Of a DNA stretch of 64,000 nt, positions 44,550-53,197 are shown in pieces. The notes below the pieces were generated by a model, which was not told the DNA's origin, did not search any database, and saw only the letters and a list, made by a program, of their open reading frames with translations. The stretch's first letter is position 1. Every line of letters starts with the position of its first letter. Both the position numbers and the translations under genes were made by a program. The DNA comes from Chelonobacter sp050613185 (GTDB lineage Bacteria; Pseudomonadota; Gammaproteobacteria; Enterobacterales; Pasteurellaceae): assembly GCF_050613185.1 (NCBI RefSeq), contig NZ_CP192511.1, forward strand, positions 62,001 to 126,000, written 5' to 3'.

Positions 44550-46021
44550 TGTGGATGAATGTTTGGGTGATTTCCCCGGTTTTAATACCGCTGTTTGCCG
44601 CCGCCGTCGCTGTGTTATTGCGCTATCGCCAGGATTACCAATATTGGTTCAGCTTGGCGATCAGCCTATTCATGTTAGTCAACCACATCATGCTCTACGC
44701 CCCGCTCCAGCAACACAATCTCAGTTCCCATTTTGGTAACTGGGCGCTACCGTTCGGAATCGGTTTTCAAATTGATCCGCTGAGTTATATCATGCTGAGT
44801 ATTTCAGTGGTCATGACATTAATCTGCCTGTTATATATGTTATCCGGCTTGAGCACCCGCCCGCTCAACTCGTTGACCTTGCCGCTGCTCTTCGGTCTGA
44901 TTAGCGGCGTAAACGGCAGCTTTATCACGCAAGACTTCTTTAACCTGTATGTTTGGTTTGAGGTGATTTTAATCTGTGCCATCGGTTTATTGGCGATTGG
45001 CAGAAAAATCTCACAATTGGACGCCGCCTTTAAATACATGGTGCTCAACCTGTTCGGTACGCTGTTACTACTGACCTCCATCGCCCTGCTCTACGGCGCT
45101 ACCGGTCATCTGAATTTCAGTGCGGTGCAGCTGGCGCTGCAAGATTTGGCGGAACATAGCAAGCTCTTGATTATCACACTGTTTATCGCTGCCATATTGA
45201 TTAAAGTGGCGGCATTTCCGGTGTTCACTTGGATGCCGGCGTCTTACCACACACTGCCGATTCCGCTGATGGCACTGTTTTCCGCGTTGTTGACCAAAGT
45301 CGCGGTCTATACCTTGCTGCGCACGCTAGCACAAGTGTTCCTGCCAAGTATCGACATCTTGCAAACCGCACTTGCTTGGATCGCCGTCTGCACCATGGTC
45401 GTGGGTGTGCTTGGCGCGGCTTACCATTGGGATATGCGCCGTATTTTGGTTTTTCACAGCGTATCCCAAATCGGCTATATTTTGTTAGCCGTTGCCCTCG
45501 GCACGGTTGACGGCAACAGCGCCGCCATTTATTACACCGTGCACCACAGCTTAGTCAAAGGCTGCCTGATTTTGCTTGCCGGAATTATTTATCTCTATGC
45601 CGGCAGCTATGATTTGCGCAAAATCGGCGGCTTATACAATATCAAACCGTGGCTTGCCGTTTTATTTGCAATTCCGGCATTATCATTGGTCGGAATTCCT
45701 CCGTTTTCCGGTTTCTGGGCAAAAGTCGTGCTGTTAAAAGAAACCATTAACCAAGACCAGTGGCTCTGGACGGCAATCGCCCTGCTGGTCAGTGTATTGA
45801 CATTGTATTCGATGATGAAAATCTGGTTCGAAGCATTTTGCAAACCACACCCGCACGTTTGTGACTGCGACAGGGTTTGGCAACCGTTCATCCGACAAAA
45901 TATCAAACCTGCCGTCACCGCCGTCAGCTTACTCGGTCTATTGATTTTATTTATCAGTTTCGCGCCGAATCCGCTTTACGCCTTAAGCCGACAAGCGGCA
46001 CTGGCATTGGGAGCTCAATAA
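44543..46021 (+). CDS. mnhD: Mrp antiporter subunit D
   Basis: 492 residues, NuoN/NuoM-like with about 14 membrane segments. FFNLYVWFEVILICAIGLLAIG carries the conserved Glu, VAAFPVFTWMPASYHTLPIPLMALFSALLTKVAVYTLLR is the Lys-containing block, and HWDMRRILVFHSVSQIGYILL and HHSLVKGCLILLAG follow. A later in-frame ATG (44549) could be the true start. Together with MnhA it is believed to form the ion paths. Confidence 0.92.
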   Translation: MLMWMNVWVISPVLIPLFAAAVAVLLRYRQDYQYWFSLAISLFMLVNHIMLYAPLQQHNLSSHFGNWALPFGIGFQIDPLSYIMLSISVVMTLICLLYMLSGLSTRPLNSLTLPLLFGLISGVNGSFITQDFFNLYVWFEVILICAIGLLAIGRKISQLDAAFKYMVLNLFGTLLLLTSIALLYGATGHLNFSAVQLALQDLAEHSKLLIITLFIAAILIKVAAFPVFTWMPASYHTLPIPLMALFSALLTKVAVYTLLRTLAQVFLPSIDILQTALAWIAVCTMVVGVLGAAYHWDMRRILVFHSVSQIGYILLAVALGTVDGNSAAIYYTVHHSLVKGCLILLAGIIYLYAGSYDLRKIGGLYNIKPWLAVLFAIPALSLVGIPPFSGFWAKVVLLKETINQDQWLWTAIALLVSVLTLYSMMKIWFEAFCKPHPHVCDCDRVWQPFIRQNIKPAVTAVSLLGLLILFISFAPNPLYALSRQAALALGAQ

Positions 46022-46380
46022 TGTTCATGAAAAAAAGTTACGTCGCCGTCTTGCTCGGTTTACAATTTCTGTACTTAATGGTGAAATCCGGTTTTACCAC
46101 CCTTTGCCTGATTCTTAAATTACAGTTGGGTATCAAGCAATCGCTACGCGACAGCTATATTGCGATCCAGATTCCACAAATCGGCGAAACCGGCTTGGTT
46201 GTCTTATCTTGCTTGGTTTGCCTGACACCGGGCACAACGGTATTGGATATTAATAACGAAGATAACCGAATGCTGCTGCATATTTTGGATGCAGAACAGA
46301 CTGACTTGGCAATTCAAGAGATCCAAACAAAATTCGTGCCGTATATTTCAACCCTGTTTGCCAAATCCGCAACAACCTAA
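46021..46380 (+). CDS. mnhE: Mrp antiporter subunit E
   Basis: 119 residues from the ATG at 46021, which overlaps the mnhD stop by one base (TAATG); a longer frame lies inside mnhD. CLVCLTPGTTVLDINNEDNRMLLHILD is the MrpE block. It is shorter than the usual roughly 160 residues: the first membrane helices before VAVLLGLQFLYLMVKSG are reduced, but the conserved core is intact. Confidence 0.85.
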   Translation: MFMKKSYVAVLLGLQFLYLMVKSGFTTLCLILKLQLGIKQSLRDSYIAIQIPQIGETGLVVLSCLVCLTPGTTVLDINNEDNRMLLHILDAEQTDLAIQEIQTKFVPYISTLFAKSATT

Positions 46381-46393
46381 GGAGAGTTGCCAA

Positions 46394-46699
46394 ATGCTAG
46401 AACCAAGCCTGATCTTTGTTGTGCTATGCGCCCTTATTGCCATTCTGTTCGTGATTTCGCAAATTCAACGCGGCACGGATGATGGCGATCGGATTGTCGC
46501 TCTGGATATTCTATTGGCTGCGGCGCTTATTTTATGTGTGGTTGCCGCTCTGTTGATTCAACGTACGGTCTTGTTGGACGTCGCCATCGGTTTGTCGCTC
46601 GTCGGTTTTATCGGCACCGTCGGTTGGTCTGCGGTAATTCGGCGGAAAAATGACAATCAGGCGTTGCAGCGACAAAAGGATGAACACCATGATTCTTAA
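46394..46699 (+). CDS. mnhF: Mrp antiporter subunit F
   Basis: 101 residues from the ATG at 46394 with AAGGAGAG upstream. Three membrane segments; RGTDDGDRIVALDILLAAALI corresponds to the MrpF signature (G-x-x-x-x-DR-hh-ALD). It overlaps mnhG by 11 bases. Confidence 0.88.
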   Translation: MLEPSLIFVVLCALIAILFVISQIQRGTDDGDRIVALDILLAAALILCVVAALLIQRTVLLDVAIGLSLVGFIGTVGWSAVIRRKNDNQALQRQKDEHHDS

Positions 46700-47018
46700 T
46701 ATGTTAGGCATAATGTTCTTATTGCTCGGCGGCTTCAGTTTGGCGATCTCCGCGCTGGGAATCCATATCCTACCGAACACCCTCAGCAAACAACACGCCG
46801 CAACCAAAGCAGGCACGCTTTCAATCTTTCTGGTTTCAGTCGGGGCTATGTTTATTGTCTGGGATTGGGCGTGGACGATTCGCTTACTGATCATGAACCT
46901 ATTCCTGATCTTCACCTTGCCAATCGCTTCGCATATGCTCGCTCGGGCGGCAGTAAAAGACGCAACGCTACTCAATGACAAAAACCACCGTGCCATTCAT
47001 CGCGATAAAACGGAATAA
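46689..47018 (+). CDS. mnhG: Mrp antiporter subunit G
   Basis: 109 residues from the ATG at 46689, preceded by AAAGGA at the end of mnhF. Three membrane segments; MLGIMFLLLGGFSLAISALGIHILP, then RAAVKDA in the cytoplasmic tail, fit MrpG. Last of the seven genes, so the complex is complete as A, B, C, D, E, F, G in the canonical order. Confidence 0.88.
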   Translation: MILNMLGIMFLLLGGFSLAISALGIHILPNTLSKQHAATKAGTLSIFLVSVGAMFIVWDWAWTIRLLIMNLFLIFTLPIASHMLARAAVKDATLLNDKNHRAIHRDKTE

Positions 47019-47097
47019 AAGTGCGGTTCGGGCTCGCGGTTATGTGATGAGCCGCACGGCTTTGCTCCTACGCCCTAAGCTCTACATGGCTTTAAAA

Positions 47098-47128
47098 TAA
47101 AAAACCCTGCATCGGGGTAAATGCAGGG
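47098..47128 (-). terminator. terminator of the AhpD-like gene
   Basis: On the minus strand CCCTGCAT pairs with ATGCAGGG around eight bases and is followed by TTTTTT. It is 27 bases beyond the stop of the gene at 47155-47493. The 80 bases between mnhG and this hairpin hold one uptake signal and nothing else I recognise. Confidence 0.82.
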
Positions 47129-47154
47129 AATATTACGGCTATTTTATTGAGTCA

Positions 47155-47493
47155 TTATTTTTGTTCGTTGTAAGCTTCCAATGCACGTAAAGAATAAGTG
47201 TAAGCCGCACCGGCATTTAACGCGATTGCGGTTGCCAATGCCGCCGCCACTTCTTCTTCCGTCGCGCCGGCTTTAATCGCGTCGGCGGCATGTACGCCGA
47301 TACAGCTTTCGCAACGGGTGGTTACTGCCACTGCCAATGCAATCAATTCACGTGTTTTTGCGTCTAGCACATTGCCTTCCGCCGCTGCGGCATTCAATGC
47401 GCCATAGGCTTGAAGCATTTTCGGGTATTTTTTCCCTAATTCGCCGAATGATTTTTTCACATGAGTAACGTCATTTTTCCAATCTGCAAACAT
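47155..47493 (-). CDS. carboxymuconolactone decarboxylase / AhpD-like protein
   Basis: 112 residues of the CMD/AhpD fold. KTRELIALAVAVTTRCESCIGVHAADAIKAGAT contains the redox pair Cys61-x-x-Cys64 and His68, the arrangement of AhpD-type peroxidase proteins rather than of true decarboxylases. It probably detoxifies peroxides or other electrophiles with a thiol partner. It is transcribed away from an AraC-type regulator 150 bases to the right, the same pair as in Haemophilus, so the regulator likely controls it. Confidence 0.9.
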   Translation of the reverse strand: MFADWKNDVTHVKKSFGELGKKYPKMLQAYGALNAAAAEGNVLDAKTRELIALAVAVTTRCESCIGVHAADAIKAGATEEEVAAALATAIALNAGAAYTYSLRALEAYNEQK

Positions 47494-47643
47494 AATATTT
47501 TCCTAAGTTTAAAAGTAAGTAAATAGGCTGGTTGATGGGTGCTATTATTGATATTATTTAACAAATTATATTGTTTTATAGTATCAATCTTTATCTCTTT
47601 CATCTTAAAGGATAATTTTTCATTTCATTCAAGGAGAGCCACT

Positions 47644-48558
47644 ATGGACTATTTAGATCGACTGATTCAACTCGCCCAAGTCGAAGGCGAAATCAACGTT
47701 CTCTGCCGTTTCCAAGGCGACTGGCAGATTAAACACAAACAAGAACCCAACACCTTGGGAATCTTTCACATTATCTCAAAAGGCGAATGCCGCCTAGTGT
47801 TGGATAACCAACGTAGCTACCAGTTGAAGCCGGGTGATGTCTTCTTCCTCCCCCATGGTCTCGAACACCGCGTTCAAAGCAGTAAAAGTGCGGTCAGCGA
47901 AGACACCCCGGTCACCGCCTTGCAACAATTGCAGCACGGGCCATTCACCCTGCGCACCAACAATCAAGCCTCGCATGATTTTGAAATGTTCTGCGGTTAT
48001 TTCCGCTATTCCGGGCATTCTACGCTGCCTGCCATTCTGCCTGAATACTGGTATTTGTCCGGCAATAACAGTTCGGTCACCTCGCTGTTATCCTTGTTAC
48101 AACGGGAAGCAATTTTGGAAATCGGCACCGCCTCGGTCGTGAATGCATTATGCAATGTCTTGTTCACCTATCTGGCGCGCGATTATATCCAACAAAGCAA
48201 TGAAGTGAACAATGGCGTGCTCGGCGCACTGCAAGACAAGCGTTTATACCACGCCGTCAACTCAATGTTGCAACAGCCGGAGCATAACTGGAATATGGAA
48301 AGCTTGGCGGATCTGAGCGCCATGTCCCGTGCCAATTTCATCCGCCTGTTTAAAAGTAAAACCGGTACGTTGCCCGGCAAATTCCTCACTAGCTTGCGGA
48401 TGCAAAAAGCCGAGTTATTACTGCGTAACACCAATAAATCGATTCTCGCCGTTGCGCTCGAGGTCGGTTACCAGTCCGAAGCCCATTTCAGCAAAGCCTT
48501 CAAACTGAAATACGGCACATCGCCAAGCAAATATCGAGTTCAAAAAATTGAGGAATAA
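47644..48558 (+). CDS. AraC family regulator with N-terminal cupin
   Basis: 304 residues from the ATG at 47644, which has AAGGAG nine bases upstream; the longer frame from 47539 has a hydrophobic, unlikely start. The N-terminal half is a cupin-type sensing domain (LKPGDVFFLPHGLEHRV, close to the RclR group). The C-terminal 100 residues hold the two helix-turn-helix units: WNMESLADLSAMSRANFIRLFK and SILAVALEVGYQSEAHFSKAFKLKYGTSPSKYR. RclR responds to reactive chlorine; a similar oxidant-sensing role, acting on the divergent AhpD-like gene, is an inference. Confidence 0.9.
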   Translation: MDYLDRLIQLAQVEGEINVLCRFQGDWQIKHKQEPNTLGIFHIISKGECRLVLDNQRSYQLKPGDVFFLPHGLEHRVQSSKSAVSEDTPVTALQQLQHGPFTLRTNNQASHDFEMFCGYFRYSGHSTLPAILPEYWYLSGNNSSVTSLLSLLQREAILEIGTASVVNALCNVLFTYLARDYIQQSNEVNNGVLGALQDKRLYHAVNSMLQQPEHNWNMESLADLSAMSRANFIRLFKSKTGTLPGKFLTSLRMQKAELLLRNTNKSILAVALEVGYQSEAHFSKAFKLKYGTSPSKYRVQKIEE

Positions 48559-48583
48559 CGGTTGGTCATATGGCGGATAAGGG

Positions 48584-48613
48584 AAGTGCGGTTTCTCGTT
48601 AAACCGCACTTTT
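48584..48613. terminator. inverted uptake-signal terminator between convergent genes
   Basis: AAGTGCGGTTT (48584-48594) pairs perfectly with AAACCGCACTT (48601-48611) around a six-base loop. It serves the AraC gene and murP from both sides. Confidence 0.75.
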
Positions 48614-48625
48614 GCATGGTTTTCC

Positions 48626-50053
48626 TTAGCTCAAATCCACATCCTTGGCGAAAAAGTAGGTCGTTAAAAAACCGACGCTATAAGCGGTTATCGTGCCAAT
48701 GAGATAAATTGCAATCGCGCCAAATACGCCGTTTGGTGAAATTAAGAGCGGAATTGCCAGTAAACCGGACGGACCGAACACACTGTTTAAGCCCATCGGG
48801 AAACCGAAATAAGCAAATAGGCCAATCACGAAACCGCCTGCCGCACCGCCGATACACGCGGTAATAAACGGTTTTACCCGTGGCAAGGTTACGCCATAAA
48901 TTAACGGCTCGCCGATCCCCAAGAATCCCGGTAAAATCGCCCCCTTGATTTGTGCACGCAGAACCGCATTTTTGTTCGCCAGCGTATAAAGCGCAATCGC
49001 CGCGCCGACTTGCCCTGCGCCTGCCATTGCCAGAATCGGAAACAGCGCATTAAACCCTTGCGTTTCCATTAAGGCGAAATAAACGGGTACAAAGCCTTGG
49101 TGAATACCGAACATCACCGAGAGTAAAAATAGTCCGGCTAATACCGCACTTCCGAACGGATTGCCGTTCAAATGGCTAAATAGCCACGACATGCCGTTAA
49201 ACAACAGCACGCCGACCGGCATAATCAGTAAGAAAGTAAACGCGCCCATAATCAACAGCGTGACGGTTGAAGTCAGCAGCATATCCAAATTGTCCGGCAC
49301 GAATTTGCGCACCCACTGCTCCACTTTCGCCCCGACAATGGCGGCAATCAGCACCCCGATAATATTACCGCGCGGATCAATTTCTAGCCCAAAGAAGGAA
49401 CTCATGCCCGAATAAATGCCTTTAGTCGCCTCCGGGTTATACCCCAAGATAAAAAACGAGGCAATGATGGCACCGTTCACGCCCGTGCCACCAAACGCTT
49501 TGGCCGCATTGTAACCAATCATAATACTGAGAAAACTGAACAAGCCTTTGCTGAACACTTTGAGATAGCCGATTAATGCAACCAAAGTAGCATTCGGATT
49601 TTCAACGCCGGCAACAAAAGACTGATCCAATAATGTCCCGATCCCTAACAGTAGCCCCGCGCCGATAAAACCCGGAATCAACGGCGTAAAAATGGTGGCG
49701 AATTTGGTTAAAAATTGATGTACCTTACTGCTTTGCTGCTGCTTGATTTGTTGTTTATTGGCTTTGGCGATCACTTGTAAATCGTTAGCCACACCGCTTT
49801 CTTGCAACAACGTACGGCACAATTCCGCCGCTTTGCCGGCTTTGCCCGGCCCCAGAATCAATTGCACCTGATCTTGACTCTTGACCACGCCCAACACCCC
49901 GGCAAGCTGCTTTAATCGTTCATCTTCAATCCGATCCGTTTGGTTAATTCTCAGCCGTAGCCGGGTCATGCAATTCCCGACGGAAGCGATATTTTCTGCG
50001 CCCCCGAGTAACGCGATCACCTGTGTGATAAATTGCTTATTGATCTCTGCCAT
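48626..50053 (-). CDS. murP: PTS N-acetylmuramic acid transporter, EIIBC
   Basis: 475 residues. The EIIB domain is at 1-85 with the phosphorylated Cys28 in SVGNCMTRLRLRI. A linker with an unusually Gln/Lys-rich stretch (KANKQQIKQQQSSK) follows, then the EIIC domain with about ten membrane segments (PLIPGFIGAGLLLGIG; GAILPGFLGIGEPLIYGVTLP). There is no EIIA domain, as in MurP, which borrows EIIA from the glucose system. It follows murQ by one base and forms a MurNAc uptake and degradation pair. No MurR regulator is adjacent. Confidence 0.93.
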   Translation of the reverse strand: MAEINKQFITQVIALLGGAENIASVGNCMTRLRLRINQTDRIEDERLKQLAGVLGVVKSQDQVQLILGPGKAGKAAELCRTLLQESGVANDLQVIAKANKQQIKQQQSSKVHQFLTKFATIFTPLIPGFIGAGLLLGIGTLLDQSFVAGVENPNATLVALIGYLKVFSKGLFSFLSIMIGYNAAKAFGGTGVNGAIIASFFILGYNPEATKGIYSGMSSFFGLEIDPRGNIIGVLIAAIVGAKVEQWVRKFVPDNLDMLLTSTVTLLIMGAFTFLLIMPVGVLLFNGMSWLFSHLNGNPFGSAVLAGLFLLSVMFGIHQGFVPVYFALMETQGFNALFPILAMAGAGQVGAAIALYTLANKNAVLRAQIKGAILPGFLGIGEPLIYGVTLPRVKPFITACIGGAAGGFVIGLFAYFGFPMGLNSVFGPSGLLAIPLLISPNGVFGAIAIYLIGTITAYSVGFLTTYFFAKDVDLS

Positions 50054-50054
50054 A

Positions 50055-50978
50055 CTAACCTCCTTGCTGATGTTGAAAAGACGCCGCTAATGCCTGACGG
50101 ATAAACCCGCCGTGCTGCGCCAATAACTGTTTTGCTTCGGAATAAGATAACCGGGCCAAAATCATTAAAATTGCGGTTTTGCAATGGTTGCCACTGGCGG
50201 CAAGCGCCTGTTCCGCTTCATAGCGTTCACAACCGGTTGCCTGCATGACAATATTTTTCTGCCGCGCCAGCAGTTTTTCATTGGTTGCCTGTACATCGAC
50301 CATCAAGTTGCCATAGACCTTACCGCTTCGAATCATCGAAGCGGTGGTGAGCATATTCAGCACCAACTTTTGTGCCGTACCGGCTTTCATCCTCGATGAT
50401 CCGGTCACCACTTCCGCGCCGACCGCAATACAAATCGGGATTTGCGCCTGTTGCAACAACGGCGCATGTTGATTGCAAGCAATCCCGATCGTGACGCAAC
50501 CGAGCTGCTTGGCATAGTCAATTCCACCCAATACGTAAGGCGTACGCCCGCTGGCGGCAATGCCGACCACCACATCACGTCGAGTTAAATTCAAGCGTGC
50601 CAAATCGGTTTTTGCCGCAACCGGATCATCTTCCGCCTTTTCCACCGCACTAAACACCGCACGTTGCCCGCCGGCGATCACGCCGATCACTTGGTTCGGA
50701 TCAGTGCCGTAAGTCGGCGGACATTCGCTGGCGTCCAAAATCCCCAACCGCCCCGATGTGCCTGCGCCGAGATACAACAAGCGTCCCCCCTGCCGAAACG
50801 CCGCCACAATTTGATCCACCGCCTGCGCAATCTGCGCAATTTGTGTCGCCACCACCTGCGCCACTTTCTGATCTTCCTGATTAATCACTTGCAAAATCTC
50901 ACGCGTCGTAAGATTATCAATCTCAGTTGAATTGGGATTACGGCTTTCGGTGGTGAGTTGGTTAAGCGAATTATGCAT
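50055..50978 (-). CDS. murQ: N-acetylmuramic acid 6-phosphate etherase
   Basis: 307 residues, full length. The SIS domain is visible at GRLLYLGAGTSGRLGILDASECPPTYG, and the second block is VTGSSRMKAGTAQKLVLNMLTTASM. It removes D-lactate from MurNAc-6-phosphate to give GlcNAc-6-phosphate. The products link to murP directly downstream, and the gene may also serve wall recycling. Confidence 0.96.
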   Translation of the reverse strand: MHNSLNQLTTESRNPNSTEIDNLTTREILQVINQEDQKVAQVVATQIAQIAQAVDQIVAAFRQGGRLLYLGAGTSGRLGILDASECPPTYGTDPNQVIGVIAGGQRAVFSAVEKAEDDPVAAKTDLARLNLTRRDVVVGIAASGRTPYVLGGIDYAKQLGCVTIGIACNQHAPLLQQAQIPICIAVGAEVVTGSSRMKAGTAQKLVLNMLTTASMIRSGKVYGNLMVDVQATNEKLLARQKNIVMQATGCERYEAEQALAASGNHCKTAILMILARLSYSEAKQLLAQHGGFIRQALAASFQHQQGG

Positions 50979-51039
50979 AAAATATCCTTAATTAAACATT
51001 GATTAAAGACTAGTTTAATTCAGATTGAAAGATAACTGT

Positions 51040-51078
51040 AAAAAACCGCACTTTGGGTTGCCAATCTAAAGTGCAATT
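51040..51078 (-). terminator. imperfect terminator after the glycosyltransferase gene
   Basis: GCACTTT and AAAGTGC pair over seven bases, the left arm being part of an intact uptake signal and the right arm a damaged one (AAGTGCAAT). On the minus strand it is followed by TTTTTT. It closes the glycosyltransferase transcript 35 bases after its stop. Confidence 0.55.
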
Positions 51079-51112
51079 GAAGCACGCTCAACTATTCTAG
51101 TATTTAATCTAC

Positions 51113-52303
51113 TTAATGGCTAAATTTATTTTTTACTATTTGTCTGAATAATTTACTTACATCTTCTGCGATATTTTCTAAACTAAATTTACTAGCTCTT
51201 TCTAGTCCTTGTTTTGAATAATAAGCATATTTATTAGGATTATTTACTAATGATAAAACAGAATCAATAAACTTTTGTTTATTATGCAATTCAACCAACA
51301 CCCCATATTCACTATTTCCTAATATATCTTTCGGACCGGTAGGGCAATCCATCGCAACAACGGGAACACCTAACGCAAGGCTTTCTAATAACACCATTCC
51401 TAATCCCTCATATTCTGAAGCATGCAAAAATAAAGTAGCATTCTTCATATAAGGATAAGGATTATCTCTATTACCAATTAAATACACATCATCGGCTAAA
51501 TTCAATGCGGCTATTTTTTGTTCTAATACTTTTCTATTATCCCCATCTCCCACAAAAATTAACTTTTGTTCTAGTCCCTGATTTTTTAGTTCTGCATAAA
51601 TTTCAATAAGCTCTTCATGCCCTTTCCCTTCAACCAATCGGGAAACCTGTATAAAATAAGGATAATCAATATTAACTTTTTCATTTGCTTTATGTTTAAT
51701 ACTGTCTAAATCAATCGGATTATAAATAACATCAATATTATCCTGATTAATATTTAGCTTACGTAATAAATCCAATTTCATTTCTGGCGATATAGCAATA
51801 ATTTTATCAAATTGAGAGTATACATGGCGAAAGTAATGTATTTTTTTGTTCGTTTGATTAGCAATAACATTAAGATGTCCATGCTCCCAGCGAATTAGAG
51901 GCACATGAGCTTGTTTAATGTTCAAATGCCCTTTTTTTATAAAAGAGTTTAAATTATCATTAAAATCAATAATTAAATTATAATCAGATGCTAGTTTTCT
52001 TTTTATCACCTTATCAAATGATATTTTTTCTTTTATTTTTAGATATTTATTTAAAAAATAATAGAAACATGATGATTTTCTTTTAGCTGTATCATTAATT
52101 CTTTTTACATGATAGTGTTGAAAAATAAAACTAACCTGAACATTATCCGGCATATTATCAAAAAAGACATTATTAGATGCCAAATCATAAGTAACCAGTA
52201 ATTCAATATCATAATTTAGCTGATGAAATACTTTCAAATAACTAAACAAAACACGTTCAACACCGCCTACAATAAGCTTTTTATGTAAAATTAGTATTTT
52301 CAT
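51113..52303 (-). CDS. glycosyltransferase family 4
   Basis: 396 residues of the GT-B fold. The N-terminal LHKKLIVGGVERVLFSYLKVF is the GGxE loop; the C-terminal donor domain has YFIQVSRLVEGKGHEELIE, FVGDGDN and ASEYEGLGMVLLESLALG, an E-x7-E motif characteristic of retaining enzymes. It probably adds a sugar to lipooligosaccharide or another surface glycan; donor and acceptor cannot be told. It is strongly AT-rich with no uptake signals that I can see, and pairs with the GT25 gene upstream. Confidence 0.88.
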   Translation of the reverse strand: MKILILHKKLIVGGVERVLFSYLKVFHQLNYDIELLVTYDLASNNVFFDNMPDNVQVSFIFQHYHVKRINDTAKRKSSCFYYFLNKYLKIKEKISFDKVIKRKLASDYNLIIDFNDNLNSFIKKGHLNIKQAHVPLIRWEHGHLNVIANQTNKKIHYFRHVYSQFDKIIAISPEMKLDLLRKLNINQDNIDVIYNPIDLDSIKHKANEKVNIDYPYFIQVSRLVEGKGHEELIEIYAELKNQGLEQKLIFVGDGDNRKVLEQKIAALNLADDVYLIGNRDNPYPYMKNATLFLHASEYEGLGMVLLESLALGVPVVAMDCPTGPKDILGNSEYGVLVELHNKQKFIDSVLSLVNNPNKYAYYSKQGLERASKFSLENIAEDVSKLFRQIVKNKFSH

Positions 52304-52348
52304 GCCATAACCATTCCTGTTTTATTCTCTTATTAAAAAATATTATGA

Positions 52349-53029
52349 CTATACATAACGATCCTCTATTTTATTTATTTCCGAATCTGATCCAAGACCT
52401 TGAAAAACACACGGAGGCTCAACGCCATAAGCAGCTAATCCCGTCTTTTGAATTAGCCCTGTTAAATAATCCGCTGGCATTCTTATCGGATAAGCATAAT
52501 CTAAAAGTTTCTGCGCACCTGATAAAGTGAGCATATATGCTGCCGCACAAATAATACAACGTTTAGAATTTTTAGACGGAGAGCGATAACGAGCCAATTT
52601 ATAACCTTGAAATAGTTTTTTAGGGAAAGGATATTTTTTCACTTTTCCATGATCTAAAAATACAATATCATTCTTAGATGAGATTTTCTGTAAAATATCA
52701 TAAATAATAAATTCAAAATTTTGCGAAACAATCACATCATCTTCTAAGATAATTGCTTGCTGAATATGATGTTCAATCATATACTCATAAGTCTTAATAT
52801 GACTGGCAGCACAACCTATTTCCCCTAACGTGAGTGGCTTTGCATTATATTGTTTATAAAATTCATAATCGACTTTACTTAATTCTTCCGCTGATAGATT
52901 TTTTCCATATATCGCATCAATAAATTGAAATTCAAACCCTAAACCAGAAAGCCTATGAGAAATTATTTCTCTACGTTTTGAATTCAACAAACTAATAATT
53001 AAAATTGGTGGAATGGTTAATTTATCCAT
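52349..53029 (-). CDS. glycosyltransferase family 25 (lipooligosaccharide type)
   Basis: 226 residues. PPILIISLLNSKRREIISHRL opens the family, PLTLGEIGCAASHIKTYEYMIE and AIILEDDVIVSQNF are the two conserved blocks with the acidic EDD that likely binds metal and donor, and CAAAYMLTLSGAQKLLDYA follows. Relatives in Haemophilus add galactose or glucose to lipooligosaccharide, and many are phase variable; no simple-sequence tract is seen here. It precedes the GT4 gene by 45 bases. Confidence 0.87.
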   Translation of the reverse strand: MDKLTIPPILIISLLNSKRREIISHRLSGLGFEFQFIDAIYGKNLSAEELSKVDYEFYKQYNAKPLTLGEIGCAASHIKTYEYMIEHHIQQAIILEDDVIVSQNFEFIIYDILQKISSKNDIVFLDHGKVKKYPFPKKLFQGYKLARYRSPSKNSKRCIICAAAYMLTLSGAQKLLDYAYPIRMPADYLTGLIQKTGLAAYGVEPPCVFQGLGSDSEINKIEDRYV

Positions 53030-53141
53030 AGTATAACTCCAATATTTATTCTAGTAAAAAATAGCTGTCTAAATTTTATTTTGATTCTAACAAATTAGTC
53101 AATTTAAAGCGAATAATTCTAATACCACTCATCTTTATTTC

Positions 53142-53176
53142 ACAAAAAACCGCACTTTGATCGCTCAAAGTGCGGT
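53142..53176 (-). terminator. inverted uptake-signal terminator of the dms operon
   Basis: ACCGCACTTTGA and TCAAAGTGCGGT pair perfectly over 12 bases around four bases; on the minus strand TTTTTT follows. It ends transcription from dmsC, 20 bases past its stop. Confidence 0.85.
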
Positions 53177-53197
53177 ATATAACAGCTAAAAACTAAC

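Noticed and set aside
47539..47643. Longer N terminus for the AraC regulator
   Set aside because: The added 35 residues are hydrophobic and not family-like, and the ATG at 47644 has an AAGGAG site at proper distance.
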